From contig JAQGEQ010000179.1 of assembly GCA_034620365.1 (NCBI GenBank), positions 558,001 through 622,000 on the forward strand: DNA of 64,000 bases, given 5' to 3'. Positions 23,636-34,719 of the stretch are shown here, in pieces (position 1 is the first letter of the stretch; every line of letters starts with the position of its first letter). The notes under the pieces were generated by a model, which saw only the letters and a program-made list of their open reading frames with translations, made no database searches and had not been told where the DNA came from. Source of the DNA: Pegea sp. RAD2-039 (Eukaryota; Chordata; Thaliacea; Salpida; Salpidae). A program made the position numbers and the translations under genes.

Positions 23636-26600
23636 TACAAATAATAACAAGAATTATGGTCATTGTAACAACCAAAATAAGTTCTAAGGTCTTCTGTTTT
23701 GATTATTTCAGATGCTTGCTTATCATATGTATAAACTCTATCTTCATGAAAGAAAATAGCACGGTCTGTTGATGAAAAAGAGTATTATAAAAAGATATTT
23801 GGAAAAGAATTAGCTATTTATTACTAAATTCTCATTTTACTAGCACCAAAACGTATTTCTTGTGTCTTTTAAGTATATCTTTATCGGTTTTAAAGTAGAA
23901 ACGTATTGAAAGTTTAAGCTTTGTTCTTTAAATCAATTCTTTTTTTATTCTGGTGGTTATAGTTTGTCAAATGTTAATAAAATATACTTATGTAAAAAGT
24001 AATTTAAGAGAAATCAGAAAGCACATTAGAACTGAAATGGCTTACATTTATCTTTTTGATCTATAATTACATCATCAAACTGAATTCCAGCACAAAGATC
24101 CATTTTTGAAATTAATTGCCGGCTATCATCATCAAACCTGATATTAAAAATATTAATATTTAACCTAGCTTTTAAGAAAAGAGTTTAGTTTCAAACAACT
24201 ATCAAATGAATCACAAATCACTCAATATTGTTACCATCACCGGGTTTATTTAAATTTTGAATTTAAGTTTAGAAGTGTTTGTAAAATATTCAAGTAAACA
24301 GCTTCTGTTATTAAAAATGAAATCAAAAAATCTGTTAACTTGAGTTATTAAACTCGTCAAGTTATTTATGCATTCATAACTTTTATCAGCTGATAATTTT
24401 CTAGATAATTATAAAAATACCATAGAATTTACCGCTAGTTTTCAAAAAATTGCTTCAAAATGTTTAAAAATTGTCAAGTATTTTTAATGTATAGACAACA
24501 TAGTCCATAATATAATTAGTAAAACTACTTTATAATCAGCATAATACCAAAAACTTACTTGTAGTAATGAGAAGCAGTAAACAACTGAACTATGTTTTTC
24601 TCAGTACCAACATCCCAATTTGCTGCAGCGACAATCTTTCGAACATTCGGTTCTATTCCCAACTTAGTAAGATGCTTATTTGCTTCTAAAGTATTGCCAT
24701 TATAAGTCCAAAATTTTTGACCTAATAATAGCAAATATAAAACTGTTGACACGTTCAATAAAAGATTAAAGATACTTATCATGAACTTAATCTATCACAC
24801 ATATAAATATTACTTGCCTCTAAATAAAGTCACCCTTGAATTTTCACGATTCCAATAAGCTGAATCAATTTTCTTTGGGCCATTTCTCCACTGCGACTCT
24901 ACGGTAAACATTCTACTTCGTTTACTAGCGCACCCAGGTTTAAATCGCCAAAATTTCTTGTCCTAGACCGGATTTTACTAATATTTTATTATGATCAAAA
25001 CCTCATAAACTTATAATTGAGTTTCAATAAGTATTTGTTTACATTTAATAATACTTTAGAAATGTTCAAACCTTAAAAACAAACAGCTCAGGTGCTTGAA
25101 GCATCACGGCATCAACAGATGTTAGATCGCAAATATTATCGGAAACTATTTCTTCTTTTTGCAGTGCTGAAAACACAAGTAACGAATAAAGCTTCATTTG
25201 TTTGAACGTGTAATTATTTCAAGTATTGCAAGTACCTTGACCATAACATTTTTCAAGATTTAATGGAGGTAACTCTGAAATTCTGTTTCCATATAGATCC
25301 TGTACGGCTTGTTCATCGTCCAAATCAAGTTTATAGTTGTCTGAGTAACTATAGCTGAAAAATATTTGAAAAACGATAAAATTTAGGTCGCAACTATTTG
25401 TCAGTATGAAGTTAAATTGTTTTGTAAAAATAATAAAGTTTTAGAAAACGATTAGAATAACTGTTTGATAATTCTTTAATTATTTCGTTACTTTAATTTG
25501 ATGAAGGTTAAATTAAACAAAACACTGAACTAAATTTTACCTTGGATACATTAAAGCATTTTCATGCCTAGAATGACTTATCCCTATAGCGTGACCTATT
25601 TCATGTGCTGCTGCAATGAAGAAGCTATAGCCTTCATCGCTAAAACAATACCCACGCTTTCTGTCTCTATCATAGTTTGCAGTTGTGCTGCACCATTTCA
25701 AACTATCATGTTTAGCATCAATCACGCATGTATCTTGTAATTCTCCATTATATAAGAAAGGGAAATGGCAAGGATCACCTTCACCGTTTCCTCCATATGT
25801 TGTGGTCTCTGAAATAAAGTTCTAATTATTTTGGTTGATTACTAGAAGATAAATGTCACCTCTATCAGGACAAAGCCCCCATTTCTTATCAACATCGTAA
25901 TTTGGGGTTGTAGAACACCATCTATAACCTGCTCGATCTTTATTCAGACATTTATTGTAAACTTTTCCTTCATATAAGAAAGGAAATTTACAAGGTGCTT
26001 CCTGGCTATTTCCACCAAATGTTGATATTACTAGAAATGTTGAAACGTTTGTCAAAATTAGAGAAACTATTTTTATTTTTAATCAAAGTTTAATTAAATG
26101 TAAATAATCATTGGTATAAAGGTAATTTATTTGATTAATTGTAAAAAATAGTCTTATTTTAACAGTAAATGATTCATCTAGATATCTAAGCGGCACCAGC
26201 AACTGCTTTAACATTAAACTTCACTTTTTTTTAACTTTTGAAAATACTCTTGTAGTAACAATAAGGAATGATATCAGAAAATTACTAGTTTTAATTTTTT
26301 CTTCAACTTTCTTATATTATAATAATAAATACCTTTAGGATGAATCAATAGTTTGGCATTTCTTACCTTTTTTAGATTTCAAGCATTATAAATAATCTAG
26401 ATCAATATTACAAGTATTTAACTAGCTTGTTTACATTTTCTTATACTCACATTCACTTGTACAAAGACCGAATTTTCCATCTTTATCAAAATCTTCAGTT
26501 GTAGAGCACCATTCTAACCCATCACTTCTAGGAATGCAGTGATAGTATTCTTTTCCCTTGTAGAAGAATGGAAAATGGCATTTAGCTCCATCAGAGTTTC

Positions 26601-28937
26601 CTCTGTATGTTCGTGACACTAGAAATATAAATTATATTAAATATAAATTATAACAATCTTCTTAATCTTATCGATTGACTCTATAGCAAAATAAGTTGAA
26701 ATTTGAAAAAATAAAACATAGAAAAGTCACTTGAGATGCTGTTTTATTGCATAACTATAAAGCTAGCAAAACTTTTATAACTATTGATATTTTACTAAGA
26801 GAACAAAACTCAATAAACAAATCCTTACTAATTTGTATGAAGATATATTAAAAGTTTATTTCTAAGCTGTTTAGCAATTTGATTGTTGAAGCTAAAAGTA
26901 CTTTAAATTTGTTTGATATCATTTACCACACCATATAGTAAGTAAGAGTGTCGCTACCACGGGAAAACTATCATAATCACCCTCCATTCACAAAATTAAT
27001 AATTGTTTACAAATGATGAAGTTAGTCGGGTTAAGGTCTGATGTACTTAACACCAAGCTTGATATTTTTTTATAATTCTTAGTGAAAAAGTAAATTCCTG
27101 AAAATCTTTTGCTTTAAAGATTTGATTACAACTCATATGAGAATCGTAAAAATTAAAATCTATTTTCATTCGATTTTCTTTCAAACAGTATTTTGGTTTA
27201 TTTGATGAAGGCCGCTGAAATGTGATTTACTAAATTAAAATATTGATCAAATGAGAAACTGGTTGATATTTAAAGATCATAGATGAGAAATCTCAAAAAG
27301 TAAATTTGTACATCAGTTTTAAGCTAGAAATACCTCTCCCATTTCCAAGAGTCCAAAACGTAGCATCATTAAAATGAACCTGGCCATCTATTTCATGGTT
27401 CCCTGGTGGCCAAGCATGTCCAAGAAGGTGGTCAAGACCAGTAAAGGGGTAATCACAGTCATGTTTATCTAAATAATAAATATTTAGTCAGTATACTTTT
27501 GTATATTTTACTTCTAAAAGTTTGATTAAAGTTACCATTACTGATTGACATAAACCGAATCTATTTGTAAATCTAACATTACTTGAATTGCAGAAAAAGT
27601 GAATTTCATAATATTTAATAAACTGATAAAAATCAAATATTTTATGTTCTTATATATATCGCTATGTATATACATTAGATAAAAAACGTTTTAAATATTC
27701 AAAACTTAGTTCAATATTTATAAATGTTAATAACTTAAATAATCATCTATAGCACATACCATTCCCAAACCTTAAGCGTATGTCTGTATTTTCAGAAACA
27801 CTTTTTTCAACAAACGTCAGTTCTGATGCTTCTTCCCATAATCTGAACGCTCTTTTTATAGCATTTCTCACTTCACATACTGGCATATCTGGTGTATAAC
27901 TTTCAATTCTGAGAAAAATTTTAATCTAACCTTTAGACGTTGTTAGGTTGGCAAATTTAGTTTCTGCTATCGGTTTCTATTTAAGATCAACCGATTTAAT
28001 TAAAAGATTATCAATCAATTACTTGTATGTGACTGTTGAATGATTAAATTTTTCTCGTTCATCATATAAGCTGTAACTAGAAGGATGATCTGAGCTTCCA
28101 CAACGCGGCCTGGTCATCAACTCAACTGTTTCATCATCTAGTTCACCTGAAATTTGTAAAAAAGTTACTTTTTGTACTCAATTGTATTCGAATAAATTGG
28201 AAGTTTAACCAACTTTAAATTTATCAAATAAATCATTTTGAAAATTATTGAATATTGAAAAATGTCCCATTTCCTAATTTTTTGAGTTTTAGAATTTGAG
28301 TTATTAATAAAAAATCCTTGAAGCAAAAATCTTTACCAAAATAAGTGAACTTTTAGTTCTTAACATGTATCAAACTAAGCACTGGAAACAACATGAACTT
28401 ATGAACTCAAAATTGTATTTTTCAGTAACTTTATCAGATATTAAATGTTAATAGTTCTCTCTTTCGATTTACCTGTTGGTGTAGTGCCGTAATTTCTCTG
28501 CATCCTTTTAATATGATGTTTCTTATCAACTGCTTTCTTAGTGTCTGAACTTATGTAATTGTGAAGCTTTAAAAAACTCTATGAATATTAATAATTTTAA
28601 TTTTCTTTGAAAATATTTTGTTAAATAAACAATAAAAACTTACCAAAGCAATCTCTTCTCGCTCATTCATACTTAAATTGCTGATTGGATTGAAAAAAGA
28701 TTGAACTTCTGTGATGATTTTATCACTACTTACCGACCTTGAAACTCTCGACTTTCTCTTTGATGAAGTTGGACCTGCATAATGGTGTTTCATTTTGCTA
28801 ACGTCATGATTTTTCACTTGTCCAACATCCCAGTAGCCAGTAGGAAGATATTGGCCTTTATCTAAAATTGATTTTGCAGTTGTTGTTTTCATACATAGAA
28901 AACAAACAACCGAAAGTATTAAAAGAGTCTTCATCAT
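23635..28937 (-). CDS. MMP2/9-like: Gelatinase-type matrix metalloproteinase with three FN2 modules (713 aa)
   Basis: Fourteen exons: 28644-28937, 28473-28566, 28023-28146, 27760-27908, 27334-27468, 26457-26618, 25860-26030, 25541-25808, 25236-25354, 25072-25166, 24818-24962, 24559-24721, 24046-24137 and 23635-23765. The lengths sum to 2142 bases (714 codons with stop) in consistent phase. Domains in order: signal peptide (MMKTLLILSVVCFLCM); propeptide with cysteine switch PRCGSSD; catalytic domain first half (YTPDMP, GHAWPPG); three FN2 modules, one per exon, each with PFFY/PFLY and WCSTT; zinc site HEIGHAIGISH and Met-turn ALMYP; acidic linker; hemopexin-like domain starting NICDL and ending FGCYNDHNSC. 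This is the MMP2/MMP9 layout: a secreted, zinc-dependent matrix protease activated by propeptide removal. Intron 11 starts with GC rather than GT. A near-identical copy lies at 34720-40031. Confidence 0.95.
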
Positions 28938-30180
28938 TAAAAATAAATCCAAAAACTTAATTTTAAACTGTAAAATCAAAACAAGTAGATAAGCATTATA
29001 TCAAATAAAAATATTTCACAGCAAAATTATTAGGATTTTTTCTTCAAATTTATTTATTCAATAATGTATACGTAAAGAAAAATCATAATTTCATGTCACA
29101 AAGTTTTCTTAGTTCTTGGTTTTTAGGGATCATAAACTTTTAACAAATTAAGATGTTGAGCCAGCTGTTAAATAAATACTTCATGTAAATCAAACATTTA
29201 GAGTGCTACTAGGAATTCAGTATTATTCATAAGTTTATCACAGTATACTACTTAATATTTTAACATAAATATTAATACAAATCAAAACAATTCGTCTTTG
29301 ACCTGACTTTCATAACCTTTAAGCAATTCCTCTGTACACTGAGAAGTTTGTATCTAGGAATATAAAAACATCTGCTTATATATACTAGTTTTCTTTAAAA
29401 GCAAACTTTTTCTCTATAGTTTCGAAACTATTTCTATCTTTGATAGAAAATTATAGACATAAATATTAGTTAAAATATTAAATATATAAAGTTATTTTAA
29501 AACGTAAACATTATGTCACGATTTTACAATTCTATTTAAGTTTAGTACTGAATTTAGCCTCTTTTGATAATTATATTATATTTCATGATTTATGATAAAA
29601 ATTATAAAAATTTTTTTAGAAATATACTTTTTAAGACAAAGAAATTGCCTGCTTAGGCCGACAGCGTCCATGCCGCAAGCCAGGGCAGAAATCGTGGATA
29701 TCTAGTTGTTACCTATGCAGCAGGACCCGACTTTCCACGCCAACTAGATGTGCAGCGGAACAGAAGAACTGACCTTGCTAGTGACTCCTACAGTGTTGTC
29801 ATTAATCAGACTAACGAGACCGTTCTACCCGAGTTTTTAGTGTACTACTCCTTGTCGAAAATATGTGTCAGCCTAGGTTTGAACCTGAAACCTCTGATGC
29901 GTCGGGTGAACGTGATAACTGATACACTACCATATGTTTAAACATATATTATTTAAGTTTCATGGAAATATATTTCATTGCAAATATAGCTTTGCTTAAA
30001 ATAATTTAATATATCAATTTCACAAAATTTCTCAAAGTTTTTTAAATATTTGTTTTATTTAAAACATACTGTTATCATTATTAAAGAATAAGAATAGTCC
30101 ATTTTTAAAAATAGTTACTTCTATTAAATCATAAAATAGTTTTTTATTAAATTTAAAAAAAAAATTTTTTTCTTAAAAAT
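28938..30180. other. Upstream region of gelatinase copy A
   Basis: Promoter region of the minus-strand gelatinase plus a GC-richer repeat at 29645-29943. The rest is AT-rich with no recognised signal. A homologous stretch follows copy B at 40.03-41.5 kb; there it carries about 230 extra bases (near 41065-41295), or copy A has lost them. Confidence 0.45.
29645..29943 (+). repeat. GC-rich dispersed repeat with a 94-codon open frame
   Basis: Abrupt change to balanced base composition. It is repeated in copy B at 40739-41037 with very few changes, and a diverged, inverted relative is seen at about 59770-59960 (shared GGGCAGAA and GCAG[CA][GA]GAAC..AAGAACTGA-like blocks). A plus-strand frame is open from 29660 to TAA at 29939-29941. 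It contains GPDFPRQLDVQRNRRTDLAS and ends VITDTLPYV, with no ATG at the start. A fragment of a transposon or of a captured gene is more likely than a gene. Family not recognised. Confidence 0.5.
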
Positions 30181-30300
30181 GTAATTTCAGTACATACCAA
30201 ACTTAAGTTATATTGTAGAATTCAGTTTTAGTTACTTAAGATATAGTTAAATATCAAGCCAGACAATTTTAATATCTTCGTGTCAACTCAAATAATAATA
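30181..30300. other. Duplication junction sequence
   Basis: About 120 bp that match neither the sequence left of unit A nor the sequence right of unit B. The 3' end of the truncated histidine-rich gene copy reads into it. It may be filler DNA from the duplication event or a remnant of the original right flank. Confidence 0.5.
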
Positions 30301-30911
30301 AAGTCTCCCAAACTCATCCATACAAAATGCTTGATCACTCGTATGTAGATTTCCAGACTGTTCAGAGTCATCTGAGACGTCTTCGTCCGAACATTCAATG
30401 CTACCACGTTTAGCGCTTGCATAGTATTGCTGAAAAGCTTGCATGTCTTCTTCATCTCTTTCTTCTTTATCATTCTCATTTAACATTCTTTTGTTGTAAT
30501 ATTTTCTGCCAACACAAATGCACAAAGCAACAACAAACAGTAGAAATATTCCAGCTGTCATTAAAATGATCACCAAAACTAAACAAAAATGTTGAGAGAT
30601 TATTTGAGAAGATTTTCCTAAAGAAGTATTAAAATACTTTACAGTTTGAGATAAAAATAAAACTTTTGCATTCATTTTAAGGTTTTGATTTTCATAAAGA
30701 GTTATTTTTTTATTAAACGAATATTATCTAGTTGAAAGCCTTAGAAAGAATTAAATAAAATTTTTATGGTGTAATTTATGAAAACCTTTTATTTAAGTAT
30801 TTCAATTTAATTTTCTTTTAAAGATTAAAATACTGCTAAATAAAAATTAATATAAATAAAATGAAAATAATTTCAAGTAGTATTTGACTCACTTCTTGTA
30901 GAAAGCTCCAT
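30283..30911 (-). CDS. Truncated duplicate of the histidine-rich membrane protein (104 aa)
   Basis: Exon 1 (30893-30911, MELSTR) and the start of exon 2 (30283-30578) repeat the histidine-rich gene up to DEFGRL. The duplication breakpoint then replaces the rest with YYYLS and a stop. The TM segment and the first part of the acidic tail remain. The His-Gln-His array and the whole C-terminal half are gone. One substitution (NLHP to NLHT) separates it from copy A in the shared part. It could still make a small membrane protein resembling the 54-aa family member, or be a dead gene. Confidence 0.7.
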
Positions 30912-31344
30912 AATTAGTGTCACAATTCATTAAAATAAAATCTTTTTTTCAATTTTTTCCCAAAAAACGAGCTTATTGTACAACAATCGTAAACTGATCA
31001 GCATTAAAATGTTGCTCAGAAACATTGTTACTTTTTCATTTCTTTTATTTAACCTACATTCATCTTTGTATATTCAGAAATGACTGAAGTTTGTTTCAGA
31101 TTTATTTTCGATTGTTATGTAATTAAGCCTGTTATCTATAACTACCAAATGATAAAACTGATTAAAATTACGACAGGTGATATCTACTATTTCTTTAGCT
31201 ATACAACATCAGAATCAGTTTTTTTTTAATAAACTTGGTTAATATTTTTTGTCTGCTTTAAAACTTTAGAATTATATATTTAAACCTAAGTTAACTACTA
31301 ATGATATCAAACTTTTAAAAGCTAACCACAATTGTACTTTGTTA

Positions 31345-31352
31345 TGACGTCA
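31345..31352. promoter_or_regulatory. CRE/ATF-like palindrome TGACGTCA (copy B)
   Basis: Duplicate of the site at 20298-20305, about 435 bp upstream of the truncated histidine-rich gene copy. Confidence 0.3.
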
Positions 31353-31888
31353 TTAGTATTTAGCATTTTTATTCTAGCTAAAAAGTATACTCATAATAGA
31401 AGATAATCTTTTAAACAAATAAGTATAAATATAGTCAAATACAATTTAATTATTGATTGACTTGCTATATGCAGAGTAAATTATCTTACTCAAATTAAGT
31501 TTTAGAGGACTTAAATATGCTTATTAATATTAGTTTACAGTTTTCGGTAAAAGCTAGATTTTAAATAAATCAAATGACGTTTGGATAATAAAAGTTATAT
31601 CTTTTGTATTTAATAATATCTCTCAAGTCCAACTAGATTAAGTTTAAAAAATTTTAAATTACAAACAAATACTTTATTTGTCAATCAAAAAGTAATTTAT
31701 TATTAGTTTATTACAACCAATTTTATTGATAAAATGTAGAAACATCTTGGATTTGGTAGAATAATTAATGCTTGTAAAAGTATAAAGCTGAAAAAAGCTT
31801 CAAACAGTTATCAAATATTCCACCTTTTTAATTGAAACCCGTTTACAAATTCACATACTCAGATGGTAACTATGGTAACAATGAATAT

Positions 31889-33626
31889 TCAAGAGTAGCA
31901 AGTATCACTATCATCACTATCACTCATATCAAAGGCGTCATCAGTGCTACTTATCGAGCACAAAATCGGTTGATCAGATCGAACATGCGGATGACTTTCT
32001 TTTCTGATGAAATACATCGGTTGTAGAGGTCTCATAATGTTTCCTGGATAATAAGGTCGGCCTGGAAACGAGTAAGGTCTTCTCGGTGGATAATATTCAG
32101 GGAAATAACCTCCATGATGATATCCGTGATAATAAGGATGGTGATAGTCTCCATGATGATATCTGTGATAATAAGGGTGGTGATGGTCTCCATGATGATA
32201 TTCGAGAGGACGAAAATGAGGGTTGTGAACTTCACAAGGCGAATCTGCTTTCTTTTCTTGTTCTGCTTTCTTTTCTTGTTCTGCTTTCTTTTTATGTTCA
32301 TCTGAACTACAGGTAGAACTTTTGCTTTCACTTTCACATTCGCTTTCATTTTCGTTTTCATTTTCGTTTTCACATTTGCTTTCACTTTCACTTTCATCTT
32401 TCTTTTTCAATTTCTTTTTCAGTTTTTTTTTAAATTTCTTTTTAAATTTCTTTTTAAATTTTTTATCTCTTTTCGATTTTCTTCTGTCACAATCAGTGGT
32501 AGACGAAGAGCTTGGTTCCACAAGACTAGAAGAAGAAGAAGAAGAAGAACTTGTGTTCTTCAATCTCTTTTTGTGTCCTTCTCTTCCATCCGAAGAGCCA
32601 CGATCACTATAACTGTCCTCACCATGTCTATTACAACCCATCTTTCGACACGGAGCTTCTTGGCAAGCTGCCTGTTGACAGGCTGGTGGCTGATAAGGTA
32701 GAGGATAAGGTAGAGGATAATATAGCGGTTGACTTTGTAGAACTCTCGTTGTACTTTGCCCCTGCGATCCATTTGCTGATTGACCTTGAGGTTCATTTAC
32801 TTTTTCATTGTTTGAGTTATTTCCTATTTTTTGGTTTGGCATATTCCTCTTACGTGTTCTCCAAATACAGTAGGAAACTACAAAAGTTATGTAGCCGACT
32901 CCAAGAAACACAATCGTAGTTATTACTAAAACTACAAAAATGTTTTTTTGTATTAAAGGATTCGTTAATCATAAAACAAATATATAAAATGCAAATGTAA
33001 AGGTATGAAGTTGATCAACAAGATAAGAGATTATATAAGAAAAAACTTAGATACAATTCCTTATTACAAATTACTATCATTGACTTTTATAATAAAATTT
33101 GTAGTGGAAATAATAGAATAATGATGGCTTGTACTTAACAAGTAATAGATATGTTTAAAGCTTGTATATATATAGTGAATATTCAAATCAAATAGATAAT
33201 TAGTTGTTAAAAATGTCCACAATTTGTTAATTGCTTTTTATATCGAAGTAATATCTTTTGACAATTATTGCATAATTTTGCAAAGTACAGTTAGAAATTG
33301 ACTTAGTTTATAACGAAAGTAATGCTAGATTCACAACAATTTGTTTTCTTGGGAAACATTTTGTTCATTTATTTTGAGCAGCAATTTACGTTTGCTTTAA
33401 GTTTTTGATAAAGTTTTTTATCCGTGAACATAAAATATTATTTTCCTGTAATGACTGTGCTAATAAAAATGTAATTGCTAAGACACCACAATAAAATGCA
33501 TAATGGTTGTAGTGAAAGTTGTAAAAAAGCAAACTTTGAGTTGAAATAATTAGAAATAAATCAATCAGCTTAATTCTACAAAATCAAATAAATTAAAAGC
33601 TGCCTACCATTCCTTAATAGATCCAT
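31889..33626 (-). CDS. Lys/Glu/Ser/His-rich membrane protein, duplicate copy (353 aa)
   Basis: Exon 1 (33608-33626, MDLLRN) and exon 2 (31889-32931) repeat the gene at 20842-22540. The N-terminus, TM, His/Tyr block and acidic end are unchanged. Differences cluster in repeats: an extra PLPYPLPY unit, an extra Ser, a changed Lys-block length, and the Ser-Glu region enlarged with Asn-Glu repeats (NENENENE). The reading frame is intact, which suggests both copies are functional. Confidence 0.8.
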
Positions 33627-34714
33627 AGACAGATACAAAAATAGTCTTATAACTGTAACAAGCAAATGTGTTACGGCTTATTCTCAAAGAATATTTGAAG
33701 TAGTAAGAAAACTTTACTTGTATTATATTTAAAGTAGCTTGTTCACTAAAAAGAACATAAGAACACTTTAAAAATATCGATAATTATGATGTAACTATGC
33801 TTACTTTTTCTAGGTTTTTGTAGTTTTGATTTTTAAAGACAAACTTTTAAAGATTTTATAGAAATATTTATAAAGCTTTTAGATAAAAAATAGTTATAGA
33901 AAATTAAGTATTATAAAACAAATATTTCTTTCAATTTCGTTCTTTTATTTAAAACCTTATTAAGAAAACATGATTTTGAATTTGATTGGCAACCACCCAC
34001 AAGATTAAGACACCATAAATTACCATGGTGACCCCTTCATAAAATCCTATTAATTTTAATATTGGTAAAAAGCAGCTTTTTGTGGACTTTTTAAACCATC
34101 AACTATGCATAAACAATCTTCGTGAACCAAGACAAAATTGATGCTACAGAAAAAAGCTATGGAAGACAAGGGCTCCATAACCACTCAGTCATTACATTTA
34201 TCACACCTCAGTGTAAAGTCTATTAGTTTGTTTAGTTACAAGTGTGCTTCCAGGACAATAGACTGTGATTAAATCTTTTTATCTCTCTCTTTGTAGATTC
34301 TTTTTGGTATAAAGTTTATATCATTAATCACTATCAATAACTAAATGTACTCTTCGTTTTTTCATATTTTTATTATATAATAAAGTAATTTAAAACTTGT
34401 TCTTATCATTAAAATCAGCTTGAACATTTACAAATTCCTAAAAGAATCTTAACATTAACAATAGTTATATGTCTATAGTAGTATCTAATACTGGCAAATA
34501 ACGTTTGAACAACATTTATATAATAATGTGTAAATACTAAAACTTTACAAAAGAATTGCACGTTTATAAATATATATATATAAATAGATTTCAAAAAGTA
34601 AACTAAAATTAAGGAAGTTTTATTATTATAATTTTTTAAAGTATAAATTATGTATAAAATAGAAGAAACATGAAAGAAAAAATAATAGAATAATATCAGA
34701 ATATGAAGGAACCA
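33627..34714. other. Intergenic, copy B equivalent of 22541-23629
   Basis: AT-rich duplicate of the spacer in unit A. No gene seen. Confidence 0.4.
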
Positions 34715-34719
34715 TTTAT

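Larger units (their letters stand above)
19253..30180. repeat. Segmental tandem duplication, unit A (about 10.9 kb)
   Basis: This stretch is repeated in direct orientation at about 30.30-41.5 kb with only scattered substitutions and small indels, in introns and spacers as well as exons. The offset is 11047 bp across the first two genes. It becomes 11085 then 11094 bp across the MMP, changing with indels such as extra codons in the Lys/His-rich gene and 9 bp in MMP exon 13. The left edge lies inside exon 2 of the histidine-rich gene. The right edge is near 30140-30180. It contains the 5' part of the histidine-rich gene, the whole Lys/His-rich gene, the whole gelatinase and a GC-rich repeat. 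Confidence 0.95.

Noticed and set aside
29750..29941. Host gene encoded by the plus-strand frame in the GC-rich repeat
   Set aside because: No ATG start, no splice signals, an upstream stop close by and a dispersed diverged relative. Treated as repeat sequence.
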